Notes: a model not told the origin generated them from the sequence alone. A stretch of DNA of 11,053 nucleotides from Baffinella frigidus (GCA_026770585.1 MU646451.1:318546-329598); one strand, 5' to 3'. Shown: positions 1 through 5,791, counted from the first letter of the stretch. Program-made: numbers and translations.

Positions 1-80
1 CCCCCCACTTTTTCTCTATCCAGTCTCTCAGAAGCACGTTCTCTGGCACGTGTGCCAGCAAGGCTATGTGGCAAGTGAGC

Positions 81-284
81 TTAGGGTTTAGGATTTAGGC
101 TTCAGAGCTCTTCGCTACGGTTTGGGGTTTAGCTTAGGGCGTAGGGTTTAGGGTTTTGGGCTCTTTAGGGTTTAGGGTTTAGGGGTTTGGGCTCTTTAGG
201 GTTTAAGGTTTAGGGGTTTGGGCTCTTTAGGGTTTAGGGTTTAGGGGTTTGGGCTCTTTAGGGTTTAGGGTTTCGGGCTCTTCC
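81..284 (+). repeat. degenerate TTTAGGG array with 31-bp higher-order unit
   Basis: The stretch is built from TTTAGGG heptamers and near variants. From about 158 the tract GGGCTCTTTAGGG recurs at 158, 189 and 220, then 251, giving three exact 31-bp steps; a last shorter step of 24 bp leads to 275. Each unit is a short GGGCTC linker followed by three to four heptamers, so the array is a higher-order repeat and not a plain telomere. The G-rich strand is the plus strand here. A true left chromosome end would read CCCTAAA on this strand, so the tract is interstitial or subtelomeric. The first 80 bases, starting in a C run, show nothing I can assign. Confidence 0.9.
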
Positions 285-311
285 TTTTCGAGACGCGGTG
301 CCACCCTGCTG

Positions 312-339
312 CTTCTTCTTCTTCTTCTTCTTCTTCTTT
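312..339. repeat. CTT microsatellite
   Basis: About nine CTT trinucleotides directly follow the telomere-like array. The long Leu or Phe runs this produces in short ORFs at 249-498 are by-products of the repeat. The remaining stretch 340-580 holds no gene, repeat or structure I can support. Confidence 0.9.
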
Positions 340-581
340 ATTACTCTCAGCCTAGACCACCCAAGATCAGACGAGGAGCAATCGCAAAAGTCAATTTCTT
401 GGATTTCAGGGGGAATTCGTCCACTTTTGGCGTCAGATTACCTGAGAGGTAATCAGTTGGAGCCATTGTTTTTTACAATTGCTGCGCGTAAAATCTAGGG
501 TGGAGACGAGTGATCCAAAAGTCTATGCTCCTTAAGACGTTCCCGCCTCGACGCTGAAACTCGGCACTCAGCCCCTCAAAG

Positions 582-715
582 GTAGGTGCTGTTTTGTGCT
601 ATCGTATAAGTCCTAGTCTTACCAGGCCTTTACGGAAGACTAAATAGTGGCCATGTCGGTTCCGATCCGGCATAATCGTGCTTTTTCTAATATACGTATA
701 TTGTCTGTTTCGCAG
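582..715 (+). other. possible spliceosomal intron
   Basis: The sequence has all intron signals in order: a donor at 582 in the context AAAG|GTAGGTG, a CTAAT branch-site-like motif with its A near 690, and a pyrimidine-rich acceptor TTGTCTGTTTCGCAG ending at 715. The branch A lies about 25 nt from the acceptor, a normal spacing, and 134 nt is a normal length. After the acceptor, 716-811 stays open as a 31-residue stretch beginning DVSKKLVRFLKFEFR. However, the matching upstream frame has a stop at 555-557 and no ATG before the donor, so a simple coding exon 1 is not visible. This may be a UTR intron, a pseudogene remnant or chance. Confidence 0.27.
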
Positions 716-767
716 GACGTTTCTAAGAAGCTCGTCCGATTCCTCAAGTTTGAGTTCAGGTGCGAGC

Positions 768-1020
768 CTCCCTCCCGGCCTCCCTCTTTCCCCCATCCCG
801 CTGCTGGTTGACAGCTGCGAAGTTGACACTCGACTAAGTTGACACTCGACTAAGTTGACAACTGGGACTAAGTTGACAACTGGGAGCTGCTCTCCCGGCC
901 TCCCGCGTCCCCATCCCGGTGCTGTCTGCCGCTCCCCCTCGCAGCCTTCCCACATTTCATCGTAAGTCAATCGTCAACTTACTGCCTCGAAGGTGAATCG
1001 TCAACTTACTGCCTCGGAGC
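768..1020. repeat. cluster of short tandem repeats (16, 18 and about 25 bp units)
   Basis: Three neighbouring tandem duplications share the core AGTTGACA or its complement. AGTTGACACTCGACTA occurs twice (16-bp unit, about 830-860). AGTTGACAACTGGGACTA follows about twice (18-bp unit, about 852-885). ATCGTCAACTTACTGCCTCG occurs twice at about 969-1016, carrying the core in reverse complement. A longer imperfect repeat of CTCCCGGCCTCCC...CCCATCCCG lies at about 771-801 and 892-918. A minus-strand ORF crossing this block owes its length to the repeats and is not called as a gene. Confidence 0.75.
936..956 (+). repeat. 21-bp direct repeat, copy 1
   Basis: A 21-bp segment starting CCCTCGCAGCC is repeated exactly at 1165-1185, and similarity continues for a few bases with one indel. 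The two copies lie on either side of the foldback element at 1024-1158, but 67 bp from its left end and 6 bp from its right end, so they are not a simple target-site duplication. Confidence 0.85.
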
Positions 1021-1023
1021 TCA

Positions 1024-1158
1024 TGTGGAAACTCTTTTATTTTAAAAAACTTCGGTAATGAAGTTTACTACACATAACGATCTTGACTAGTAATATTAAA
1101 GCACACGTGTAGTAATTTTCATTGAGATTCATTTTTTTGAATTAAAAGAGTTTCCACA
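1024..1158. mobile_element. MITE-like foldback element, 135 bp
   Basis: The ends are perfect 16-bp inverted repeats, TGTGGAAACTCTTTTA at 1024-1039 and its complement at 1143-1158. The arms stay complementary further inward with mismatches: a GTTTACTACAC tract near 1060-1072 pairs with GTGTAGTAATTT near 1108-1119. Most of the element can therefore fold back, leaving a loop of about 35 nt. It is AT-rich against GC-richer flanks and has no coding capacity. No convincing target-site duplication is visible, so the superfamily cannot be assigned. Confidence 0.8.
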
Positions 1159-1164
1159 GTAGAG

Positions 1165-1185
1165 CCCTCGCAGCCTTCCCACATT
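1165..1185 (+). repeat. 21-bp direct repeat, copy 2
   Basis: This is the second exact copy of the 21-bp segment found at 936-956. It begins six bases after the right terminus of the 1024-1158 foldback element. Confidence 0.85.
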
Positions 1186-1504
1186 CATTTTGACGTGCTT
1201 TCCAGCTCTGTCCGAGTGAATCTCGGCGCGATATTATTAGTTTAAAAGCAGGGGCTCCAGTACATATAAAATACATGTACATCCCGCCCGTGTCATGAAT
1301 ACAACAAAGTGCATACATGGCGGCTTTAGTGGTAGTAATCAAGGTCTCCCTCCGAACTTTCAGATCTACGCGGGAGGGTTATTCCTTTTAAAACGCCCCA
1401 GCGCATTTTTAAAATTTGTACCACAATCATCCACTTTTGGAGAAAATTCAAAGGATGAAATGACTTTAGACAATAGATGGCTGCACCGGAGAAGCACGCG
1501 GTTA

Positions 1505-1829
1505 CAGGCACCCGGGATTCAACTCGGGGGGCTCGCTTCATGTTCATACATGGCGGGCGTGTTGGCGTTACTGAAAGTCTCTCTGTCTATGTTGACGTGC
1601 GTCCTTCCCAACCCCTCCCAACCCCTCCTTTTGCAAAGCAGGCACGCGGGATCCACCTCGGGAGACGCGGTCTCGGTGGGGGGGCATCGTGTGTTTCCTA
1701 GAGTTAGTTTCCTGAGCGCGCATTTCTAGAGTGTGGTGTGGGGTGTGGGGTGTGAAGGTCGCGATACTCCCCAACTTAGTTTGATTTCCCTCCGAACAGG
1801 CACCCCGGATTCAACTCGGGGGATGCGGT
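1505..1829 (+). repeat. three dispersed copies of a ~31-bp CAGGCAC repeat
   Basis: The motif CAGGCACNCGGGATTCAACTC followed by a G-rich end occurs at 1505-1535, 1639-1670 (diverged) and 1797-1829. A weaker relative may lie at 1348-1376, because CCCTCCGAAC precedes both it and the third copy. The consensus contains a short GGATTC tract that resembles a reversed tRNA T-arm, but no cloverleaf fits. Short ORFs across 1295-1774 on both strands overlap each other and the repeats, and none is convincing as a gene. CCCAACCCCT is also tandemly duplicated at about 1608-1627. Confidence 0.7.
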
Positions 1830-1833
1830 CGGC

Positions 1834-1888
1834 AGCCGATACATGCATTCGTCCAACCAGTTCACCAACCTCGGCTTCTTGTAACCCC
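1834..1888 (+). repeat. 55-bp direct repeat, copy 1
   Basis: The segment beginning AGCCGATACATGCATTCG recurs with few mismatches at 2036-2090, exactly 202 bp later. Both copies run through CTCGGCTTCTTGTAA into a C run. Confidence 0.88.
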
Positions 1889-1936
1889 CCCATTCCTCTC
1901 CAAATCAGTTAGGGTATCTTTAGGACCAGCCTATGT

Positions 1937-1984
1937 CCCTACGGTATTGGCTACCGTAGGGCCTACGGTATTGGCTTCCGTAGG
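1937..1984. repeat. two tandem hairpins with CCCTACGGTA stems
   Basis: CCCTACGGTA-TTGGC-TACCGTAGGG at 1937-1961 is a perfect 10-bp stem with a 5-nt loop. A near copy at 1962-1984 has the same loop and one changed stem base. The stem motif recurs near 3349, 3404, 3828 and 4572, mostly inside or next to foldback elements, so it marks a wider palindromic family. Confidence 0.85.
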
Positions 1985-2035
1985 GTCTTGTGGATTCTTC
2001 ACTTTGGTTAGGATTTGGCCAGAAATTCCCTTGAT

Positions 2036-2090
2036 AGCCGATTCATGCATTCGTCCAACCAGTTCTCCGACCTCGGCTTCTTGTAAGCCC
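2036..2090 (+). repeat. 55-bp direct repeat, copy 2
   Basis: This is the second copy of the repeat at 1834-1888. The tail after it, TAAGCCCCCCGC, is itself repeated at about 2116-2128. Confidence 0.88.
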
Positions 2091-2186
2091 CCCGCCCTCA
2101 CACTGTCCGTTAACTGCTAAGCCCCCCGCGCCCTTTCGTCCCACACAGCGGACAACCAAGGCATTCTTGGTGCCTGAGCCACCCCT

Positions 2187-2222
2187 CTTCTTCTTGTTGT
2201 TGTTGTTTTTTCTTCTTCTTTA
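2187..2222. repeat. TTC/TTG low-complexity tract
   Basis: The tract is made of TTC and TTG trinucleotides around a short T run. The Lys/Gln run it encodes on the minus strand comes from the repeat and is not evidence for a gene. Confidence 0.88.
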
Positions 2223-2329
2223 GGACCCGCAGAGCCTTTTGAAAGGTGGTCAACTTAACTTCCTCAAGCTCGGCTTCGTATATGCCTCCAGCCCACTCCA
2301 CACAGCATTCTGTCACCGCTGAGCGTGTC

Positions 2330-2602
2330 GTGTCTGTGTCTATCTTGTGTCGTGGGCGTGTGTGACACAGCTGACTGTTCGTTCGCAGGATGTGGGGGGT
2401 GTCTGACACTCCGTGGGTGTGTCTGACCCACCTCATGGTGCGCAGGATGTGTGTCTAACACCGTGTGTCTTGCACCTCTGATGTGGTTGGCAGGATGTGT
2501 GGTGTGTCTGAGTGTGTCGTGGGTGTGTCTGCCACCGCTCATGGTTCGCAGAAGGTGTGTCTGACACCGCTGACTGTTCGTTCGCAGGATGTGGGGGGTG
2601 CA
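2330..2602. repeat. degenerate TGTGTCTGACACC / TTCGCAGGATGTG tandem array
   Basis: Short modules (GTGTGTCTGACACC, CGCAGGATGTG, CACCGCTCATGG) alternate irregularly. The block from CTGACTGTTCGTTCGCAG onward occurs at 2371 and again at 2571, exactly 200 bp apart. GTGTCTGACAC is partly palindromic. All short ORFs here on both strands are repeat-encoded, so I call no gene. Confidence 0.75.
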
Positions 2603-2630
2603 CGTCCTCTTCCTCAAGTTCGGCGCCTTT

Positions 2631-2905
2631 TTCGCAGAAGACGCTCCGCCGACGTCCGGCCCAACCCCATGGATTTCTTAGTCAATCACATGGATTCATT
2701 AGTCAACCAGGCCCAGCCCGATGGATTTATTAGTCCATCCGGCCCAACCCGATGGATTTATTGAAGGATTTACATGTATCCGCCGAGAGGGGTTCGTCGG
2801 TGTACATGCGTTTCACGATTGCAAGGCGGTTTCCCTCCTTGAGGTTTTAGTCTCAGATGTTTGCAAAAGACGCTCCGCCGACTTCCGGCTCCACCCAATG
2901 GATAC
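2631..2905 (+). repeat. repeat block: GACGCTCCGCCGAC duplicates and CCCAACCC-ATGGATTT tandem units
   Basis: GACGCTCCGCCGAC with flanking similarity occurs at about 2640 and 2870, roughly 230 bp apart. Between them lie several tandem units of GGCCCAACCC(C/G)ATGGATTTATTAGTC, about 2658-2765, and a further diverged relative lies near 3136-3166. A short plus ORF (2465-2764) reads through the units and gives periodic MDF/MDS residues, which I take as a repeat effect. An imperfect hairpin CATGTATCCGCCGA / TCGTCGGTGTACATG spans about 2773-2810. Confidence 0.72.
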
Positions 2906-2939
2906 CTTGAAAGAGGGAGAAAAGTTAATAGTTTTCTAG

Positions 2940-3090
2940 GCCTTAATTAAGAAGAAAGGGCTCCAATGCCCTGGTACAAATTTCATGGACAAGACACTAA
3001 AACACCATTATAAACCACATTTCTGGTCTTGTCCAACATCTAGTACAAAATTTGTACCAGGGCTTGGAGCCCTTTCTTCTTAATTAAGGC
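2940..3090. mobile_element. MITE-like foldback element, 151 bp
   Basis: The outer arms start GCCTTAATTAAGAAG and pair over about 43 bp with 3049-3090; the only difference is one extra T on the left. Inner segments GGACAAGAC (2987-2995) and GTCTTGTCC (3026-3034) also pair, so only about 30 nt remain as a loop. There is no coding capacity. The flanking AG dinucleotides are too short to count as a target duplication. The region 3100-3260 after it holds only a CT run before a TAG near 3222, which resembles a splice acceptor but has no partner. Confidence 0.88.
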
Positions 3091-3265
3091 AGGGAAAACT
3101 ATGAAAGTGCGTGCATTTAAATATTTCGGATCCAGCACAACCCCATGGATTTCGTGAAAGATTTACAAGGGGGCTGCATGTTGATTTCGATGAGTAATAA
3201 ACGCACTTTTCTCTCTCTCTAGATACTCGCGACCGTGCCCTCTCCTCAACCTTGACGTCTACAGC

Positions 3266-3298
3266 TAGTGGAGAGTTGGCCACGTATGAATCCACCCC
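3266..3298 (+). repeat. 33-bp direct repeat, copy 1
   Basis: TAGTGGAGAGTTGGCCACGT and the following 13 bases recur at 4689-4721 with a single mismatch. The second copy directly abuts the end of a CAGGGGTA-family foldback element, whereas this copy lies about 58 bp before one. Confidence 0.9.
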
Positions 3299-3356
3299 AT
3301 GCTGCCCCTTAATTTCGAGTGAGCAAGGACTTGAAGCGCCCTAGGGTCCTACGGTA

Positions 3357-3474
3357 CAGGGGTAACTCGCTCATAAGAAACCGCCCACCCCCCTAGGACC
3401 ACCGTAGGGCCCTAGGCATAGTCCTACTGCAGGGTCATAGGGGGTGGCGGTTTCTAATGAGCGAGGTACCCCTG
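3357..3474. mobile_element. CAGGGGTA foldback family, copy 1
   Basis: The termini CAGGGGTAACTCGCTCATAA and the matching ...GAGCGAGGTACCCCTG pair over about 40 bp, ending in a C/G tract. The core has CCACCGTAGGGCCCTAGGC followed by a TGCAGGGTCATAG segment. TA flanks both ends, but GTAC is itself palindromic, so TA could be part of the inverted repeat and not a target duplication. A 15-bp direct repeat AGCGCCCTAGGGTCC lies on either side, at 3335-3349 and 3496-3510. Confidence 0.85.
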
Positions 3475-3489
3475 TACCCGCTATGAAGT

Positions 3490-3990
3490 ACACGCAGCGC
3501 CCTAGGGTCCCTTTAGTGAGGTCTGGGAGGCGCAAAGGAGGGTTTCATTCAGTACATGAGATCACCGACCACTCGTCTGTCTCACCAGCGTGCCGCTCTC
3601 TAGCAGCGTTCTCCAGCATAGGAGTCACACTCCTGCAGTGGTAGCGACCTCCACTTGGCAGCCACCGCTGCCTTTCTCTCCCAGATTTCCTGAAGAGATT
3701 CCAGACGTGTGGCATGTTTCCCGGGTGGGAATCAACCTTGAACCGATTCCCGAAGTCATCGGTGCCTGCTAACCACACAGCGGACTTCGAAGGGAATGTG
3801 AATTACCCCTAGCGACAAGACCTACGACCCTACGGTAGGCAACCCGTATGGACAATGGGGATATAAGGTAACGGAAAGTTGACCCGATTTGGGCCGAAAA
3901 TCCCTTCGTAGCCAGCTGTGTGGGTGGGTCGCCATGAGGCACAGACTTGTGAAAAGCGGCTACTGAGAGGACCCCAGATGCCCTCTCCTC
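3490..3990. other. gene-poor stretch with diverged repeat similarity
   Basis: I can support no gene here. The short ORFs at 3545-3778 (minus) and 3444-3772 (plus) overlap one another and look like no family. There is a small perfect hairpin AGGAGT-CAC-ACTCCT at about 3619-3633. The part 3800-3925 resembles 1915-2045: both have CCCTACGGTA, then GATTTGG(G)CC(A)GAAA and CCCTT(C/G)(G/A)TAGCC in the same order. CCACACAGCGGAC is shared with about 2144. It looks like a second, diverged copy of an old repeat. Confidence 0.45.
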
Positions 3991-3998
3991 ACACCATG

Positions 3999-4051
3999 GA
4001 TAATGTAAGGTAAGATGTATTCACGTGACGATAATGTAAGGTAAAGATGTA
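3999..4051 (+). repeat. 31-bp spaced tandem duplication
   Basis: GATAATGTAAGGTAAGATGT at 3999 recurs from 4030 with one extra A. The two copies are separated by a short TTCACGTGAC spacer. Confidence 0.85.
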
Positions 4052-4093
4052 ACTTCTAGTTGGCTAGTCCCTGGCTACTTATGGCTACTAAGT

Positions 4094-4243
4094 TTATCTC
4101 AGAAAACGAGTTCTAACACTCGTTTTCTTAAGTCAATTCCTCTACAAATTTGTCAACTAATGCGGAGAGTAAAGAATAAGTTGACGAATTTGTAGGGGAA
4201 TCGGCTTAAGAAAACGAGTTTTAGAACTCGTTTTCTGAGATAA
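4094..4243. mobile_element. 150-bp MITE with AAGT target duplication and hairpin-within-arm
   Basis: The 65-bp arms (4094-4158 and 4179-4243) differ at about five positions and enclose a 20-nt spacer. The termini are TTATCTCAGAAAACGAG. The four bases AAGT lie directly outside both ends (4090-4093 and 4244-4247), consistent with a 4-bp target-site duplication. Each arm also contains its own hairpin, AGAAAACGAGT...ACTCGTTTTCT, at 4101-4128 and 4209-4236, so the ends can fold separately or the whole element can fold once. It has no coding capacity and would need a transposase in trans. The superfamily is not assigned. Confidence 0.9.
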
Positions 4244-4293
4244 AAGTGGACCTTGCCTAGCTAGAGGATATGTGAGCGCGATCCTCTGAATTA

Positions 4294-4382
4294 CAGGGGT
4301 ACCTCGCTCATAAGAAACCGCCCCCCCCATAGGACCATGGTCCTAGGGGGGGGGGCGGTTTCTTATGAGCGAGGTACCCCTG
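4294..4382. mobile_element. CAGGGGTA foldback family, copy 2 (89 bp)
   Basis: This is a nearly complete palindrome. The arms of about 43 bp run from CAGGGGTACCTCGCTCATAA through a C tract to the centre ACCATGGT. They differ mainly in tract length, 8 C plus A on the left against 10 G on the right. It lacks the longer core of copies 1 and 3, so it is probably an internally deleted or snapped-back form. The stretch 4383-4475 after it holds a 16-bp palindrome CCGGCTACGTAGCCGG and no gene. Confidence 0.9.
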
Positions 4383-4475
4383 ATGCCGACGGTTCTGCCG
4401 ATTCCTTCCACGGAATGGCACCAGAGGTGCCCGGCTACGTAGCCGGGGTCGAATCAATCCTAAAGGTCCTTCGGC

Positions 4476-4688
4476 GGTACCTCGCTCATAAGAAACGCCC
4501 ACCTCCCTTGGACCACCATAAGGCCCTAGGCATAGCCCTACTATCCCTTAAGTGGCCAGTAGGCTCATACGCCCTACCGTAGGGCCCTAGGACCAGCCTA
4601 GGACCTCAGGCCCCCAAATTTGGAGGCCTGGCCACTTAAGGGATAGGTTCCAGGGGGGGGGGCGTTTATTATTTACGAGGTACCCCTG
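4476..4688. mobile_element. CAGGGGTA foldback family, copy 3, interrupted
   Basis: The left end GGTACCTCGCTCATAAG has lost the terminal CAGG, while the right end ...GAGGTACCCCTG is intact. The core GGACCACCATAAGGCCCTAGGC closely follows copy 1 up to CCTAC, where about 104 bp of unrelated hairpin sequence intervene. After that the G tract and right arm resume. The gap corresponds to the nested element at 4542-4645. The right arm is decayed (GTTTATTATTTACG in place of GTTTCTTATGAGCG). Confidence 0.8.
4542..4645. mobile_element. nested hairpin element inside CAGGGGTA copy 3
   Basis: The termini TATCCCTTAAGTGGCCA and the complementary TGGCCACTTAAGGGATA form perfect 17-bp inverted repeats. The interior has further palindromic parts, CCCTAC-C-GTAGGG (4572-4584) and GGCCCCCAAATTTGGAGGCC. 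Comparison with copy 1 places its insertion right after CCTAC, making copy 1 an approximate empty site. No target duplication is clear. Confidence 0.72.
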
Positions 4689-4721
4689 TAGTGGAGAGTT
4701 GGCCACGTATGACTCCACCCC
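4689..4721 (+). repeat. 33-bp direct repeat, copy 2
   Basis: This matches 3266-3298 with one mismatch, about 1.42 kb away. It starts at the base following the right terminus of CAGGGGTA copy 3. Its own ends, GTGGAG and CTCCAC, are inverted. Confidence 0.9.
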
Positions 4722-4804
4722 TGGGACCCTGCAGTGCAGATGTAGGCCTATGCTCAGGGCCCTATGGTGGTCTTAGCGAGGGCGGCGCTTTCTTATGAGC
4801 CCTG
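4717..4804 (-). mobile_element. CAGGGGTA family relic (half copy)
   Basis: In reverse orientation the sequence follows copy 1 from ACCCTGCAGT through GTAGGCCTATG, GGGCCCTATGGTGGTC and GGCGGCGCTTTCTTATGAGC. The terminal CAGGGG and the other arm are missing, and substitutions are numerous. It reads as a truncated, older member of the family. Confidence 0.65.
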
Positions 4805-4824
4805 GCGTGCGGGACGCGCGCGGC

Positions 4825-4846
4825 GGGGGGGGGGGGGGGGGGGGGG
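4825..4846. repeat. 22-base G homopolymer
   Basis: An uninterrupted run of 22 G lies just downstream (3') of the minus-strand coding region. Its exact length may be a sequencing or assembly estimate. Confidence 0.95.
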
Positions 4847-4873
4847 TGGAGAGATCGAAGGGTGGTCATCCGA

Positions 4874-5791
4874 TTATGCGGAGGCGGACCGGCTGATGGA
4901 GATGCGCGAGGTGCTGTCTCTGGTCGAGAGGCTTTTGGAGGGCGCGGCGGAGGGGGGGGAAGATAGGGGGAGGTAGACCCTCCTGCGCGGATCATCCGCG
5001 GCGTAGCGGCGGTTGATGAAGGTGCGGGAGGAGCTGTCTCTAGTCGAGCGGCTTTCGGAGGGCGCGGGCGAGCCGTCTTGGGAGAACCCGCGCACGTTGG
5101 GGAACTTGGCCTTCATGAGGTGGTAGTACGTCGTGAGCCCGCCGAGCTGGCTCTCCGAGACGCGGTGGGAGTGCGCTCCTCCTCGCGCCCCCCTTGCTCC
5201 CGAAGCGCGGTCGTAGGAGAAAGAGCGCCGCGGTTTCCTGTCCGGCGCTGAAAGTGCGCGCGCGCTGCCTTCGCTTTGGACTCGCGTGATTACCGTCTCG
5301 TCGCGCCTGGAAATGAGCTCGAAAACACCCGATGTCTCGCGGCGAAGCGCCTTCTTCCTCCGAAGCCACGCCTTCTTCCAGCGAGGAATTTCCTTCTCTG
5401 CGGGGCGCAATTCTTCGACTGGCGTGTCTTGTGGGAAGATGTGCTTTGGAGTGGTGGCCACCACCGGTTCTTCGTCGACGAGCACATGCTTTGGAGTAGT
5501 GAGGAACGAGTGTCGTTCCTTGGCGACGAAGAACCGGTCTCTCACCGTGCCCCAAGAACTGTCTGCCGCCTCGTGGTGGTCGTCGCTGGGGGGTTGGCGT
5601 AGAACGCGGACGCGGTCGGGTAACAGACCGCTTTCCCCTTCGCTGAGCAGCAAAAACACATGCTCAGGGAACGGTTCGTTTGAGGAGAGAAAAGGGAGCG
5701 GCCCGCGCCTGCTGAGCCCGCGCCTGCTGAGCCCGTCGGCCATAACCATCTGCTGCAGGAGTTGATCCGGTGAGTTCTCCACCACAGCCAT
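4874..5791 (-). CDS. Ser/Arg-rich basic protein of unknown function (single visible exon)
   Basis: From the ATG at 5791 the frame encodes 305 residues and ends at TAA (4874-4876). Third codon positions are strongly G/C-biased, which supports coding on this strand and frame over the overlapping ORFs. I recognise no family. Visible features: LSRRG duplicated at residues 21-30; a duplicated TTPKH motif (98-102 and 113-117) within acidic surroundings; a very basic probable helix, KEIPRWKKAWLRRKKALRR, at 133-151; a kinase-site-like RKPRRSFSYDR at 185-195; a less disordered-looking piece, TTYYHLMKAKFPNVRGF, at 220-236; and a duplicated STRDSxSR motif (249-256, 289-296). There is no signal peptide or membrane segment. 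The profile suggests a largely disordered, possibly nucleic-acid-binding or phosphorylated protein, but that is inference. The frame is open upstream of the ATG to a stop at 5843-5845, so the start could lie in another exon. Confidence 0.6.
   Translation of the reverse strand: MAVVENSPDQLLQQMVMADGLSRRGLSRRGPLPFLSSNEPFPEHVFLLLSEGESGLLPDRVRVLRQPPSDDHHEAADSSWGTVRDRFFVAKERHSFLTTPKHVLVDEEPVVATTPKHIFPQDTPVEELRPAEKEIPRWKKAWLRRKKALRRETSGVFELISRRDETVITRVQSEGSARALSAPDRKPRRSFSYDRASGARGARGGAHSHRVSESQLGGLTTYYHLMKAKFPNVRGFSQDGSPAPSESRSTRDSSSRTFINRRYAADDPRRRVYLPLSSPPSAAPSKSLSTRDSTSRISISRSASA
4876..5075 (-). repeat. 126-bp-spaced duplication within the coding region
   Basis: The DNA coding for the last 25 or so residues (about 4880-4946) is similar to about 5004-5072. 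Both carry GCTGTCTCT(G/A)GTCGAG and GGAGGGCGCGG. At protein level this gives the two STRDSxSR blocks. The duplication keeps the reading frame (126 = 42 codons), which fits selection on a protein. Confidence 0.75.

Noticed and set aside
81-284. True chromosome end
   Set aside because: The G-rich strand runs the wrong way for a left end, the array is degenerate and non-telomeric sequence lies outside it.
599-970. Minus-strand ORF of 123 codons
   Set aside because: Its length comes from tandem AGTTGAC repeats, its sequence is low complexity, and the opposite strand carries better intron signals.
1505-1830. tRNA-like GGATTC motif in the CAGGCAC repeat
   Set aside because: The T-arm match is imperfect and no acceptor, D-arm or anticodon stem can be placed around it on either strand.
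2110-2764. Several ORFs of 70-117 codons on both strands
   Set aside because: They overlap in different frames and follow TGTGTC, GATGTG and ATGGATTT repeat periods; nothing resembles a protein family.
4380-4475. Possible tRNA or structured RNA at the GGGTCGAATCAATCC tract
   Set aside because: The neighbouring CCGGCTACGTAGCCGG is a simple palindrome, and no cloverleaf with matching acceptor arms could be built.
5040-5765. ORFs of 108-171 codons in other frames over the minus-strand gene
   Set aside because: They are shadows; the in-frame internal duplications and codon bias belong to the 4874-5791 frame.
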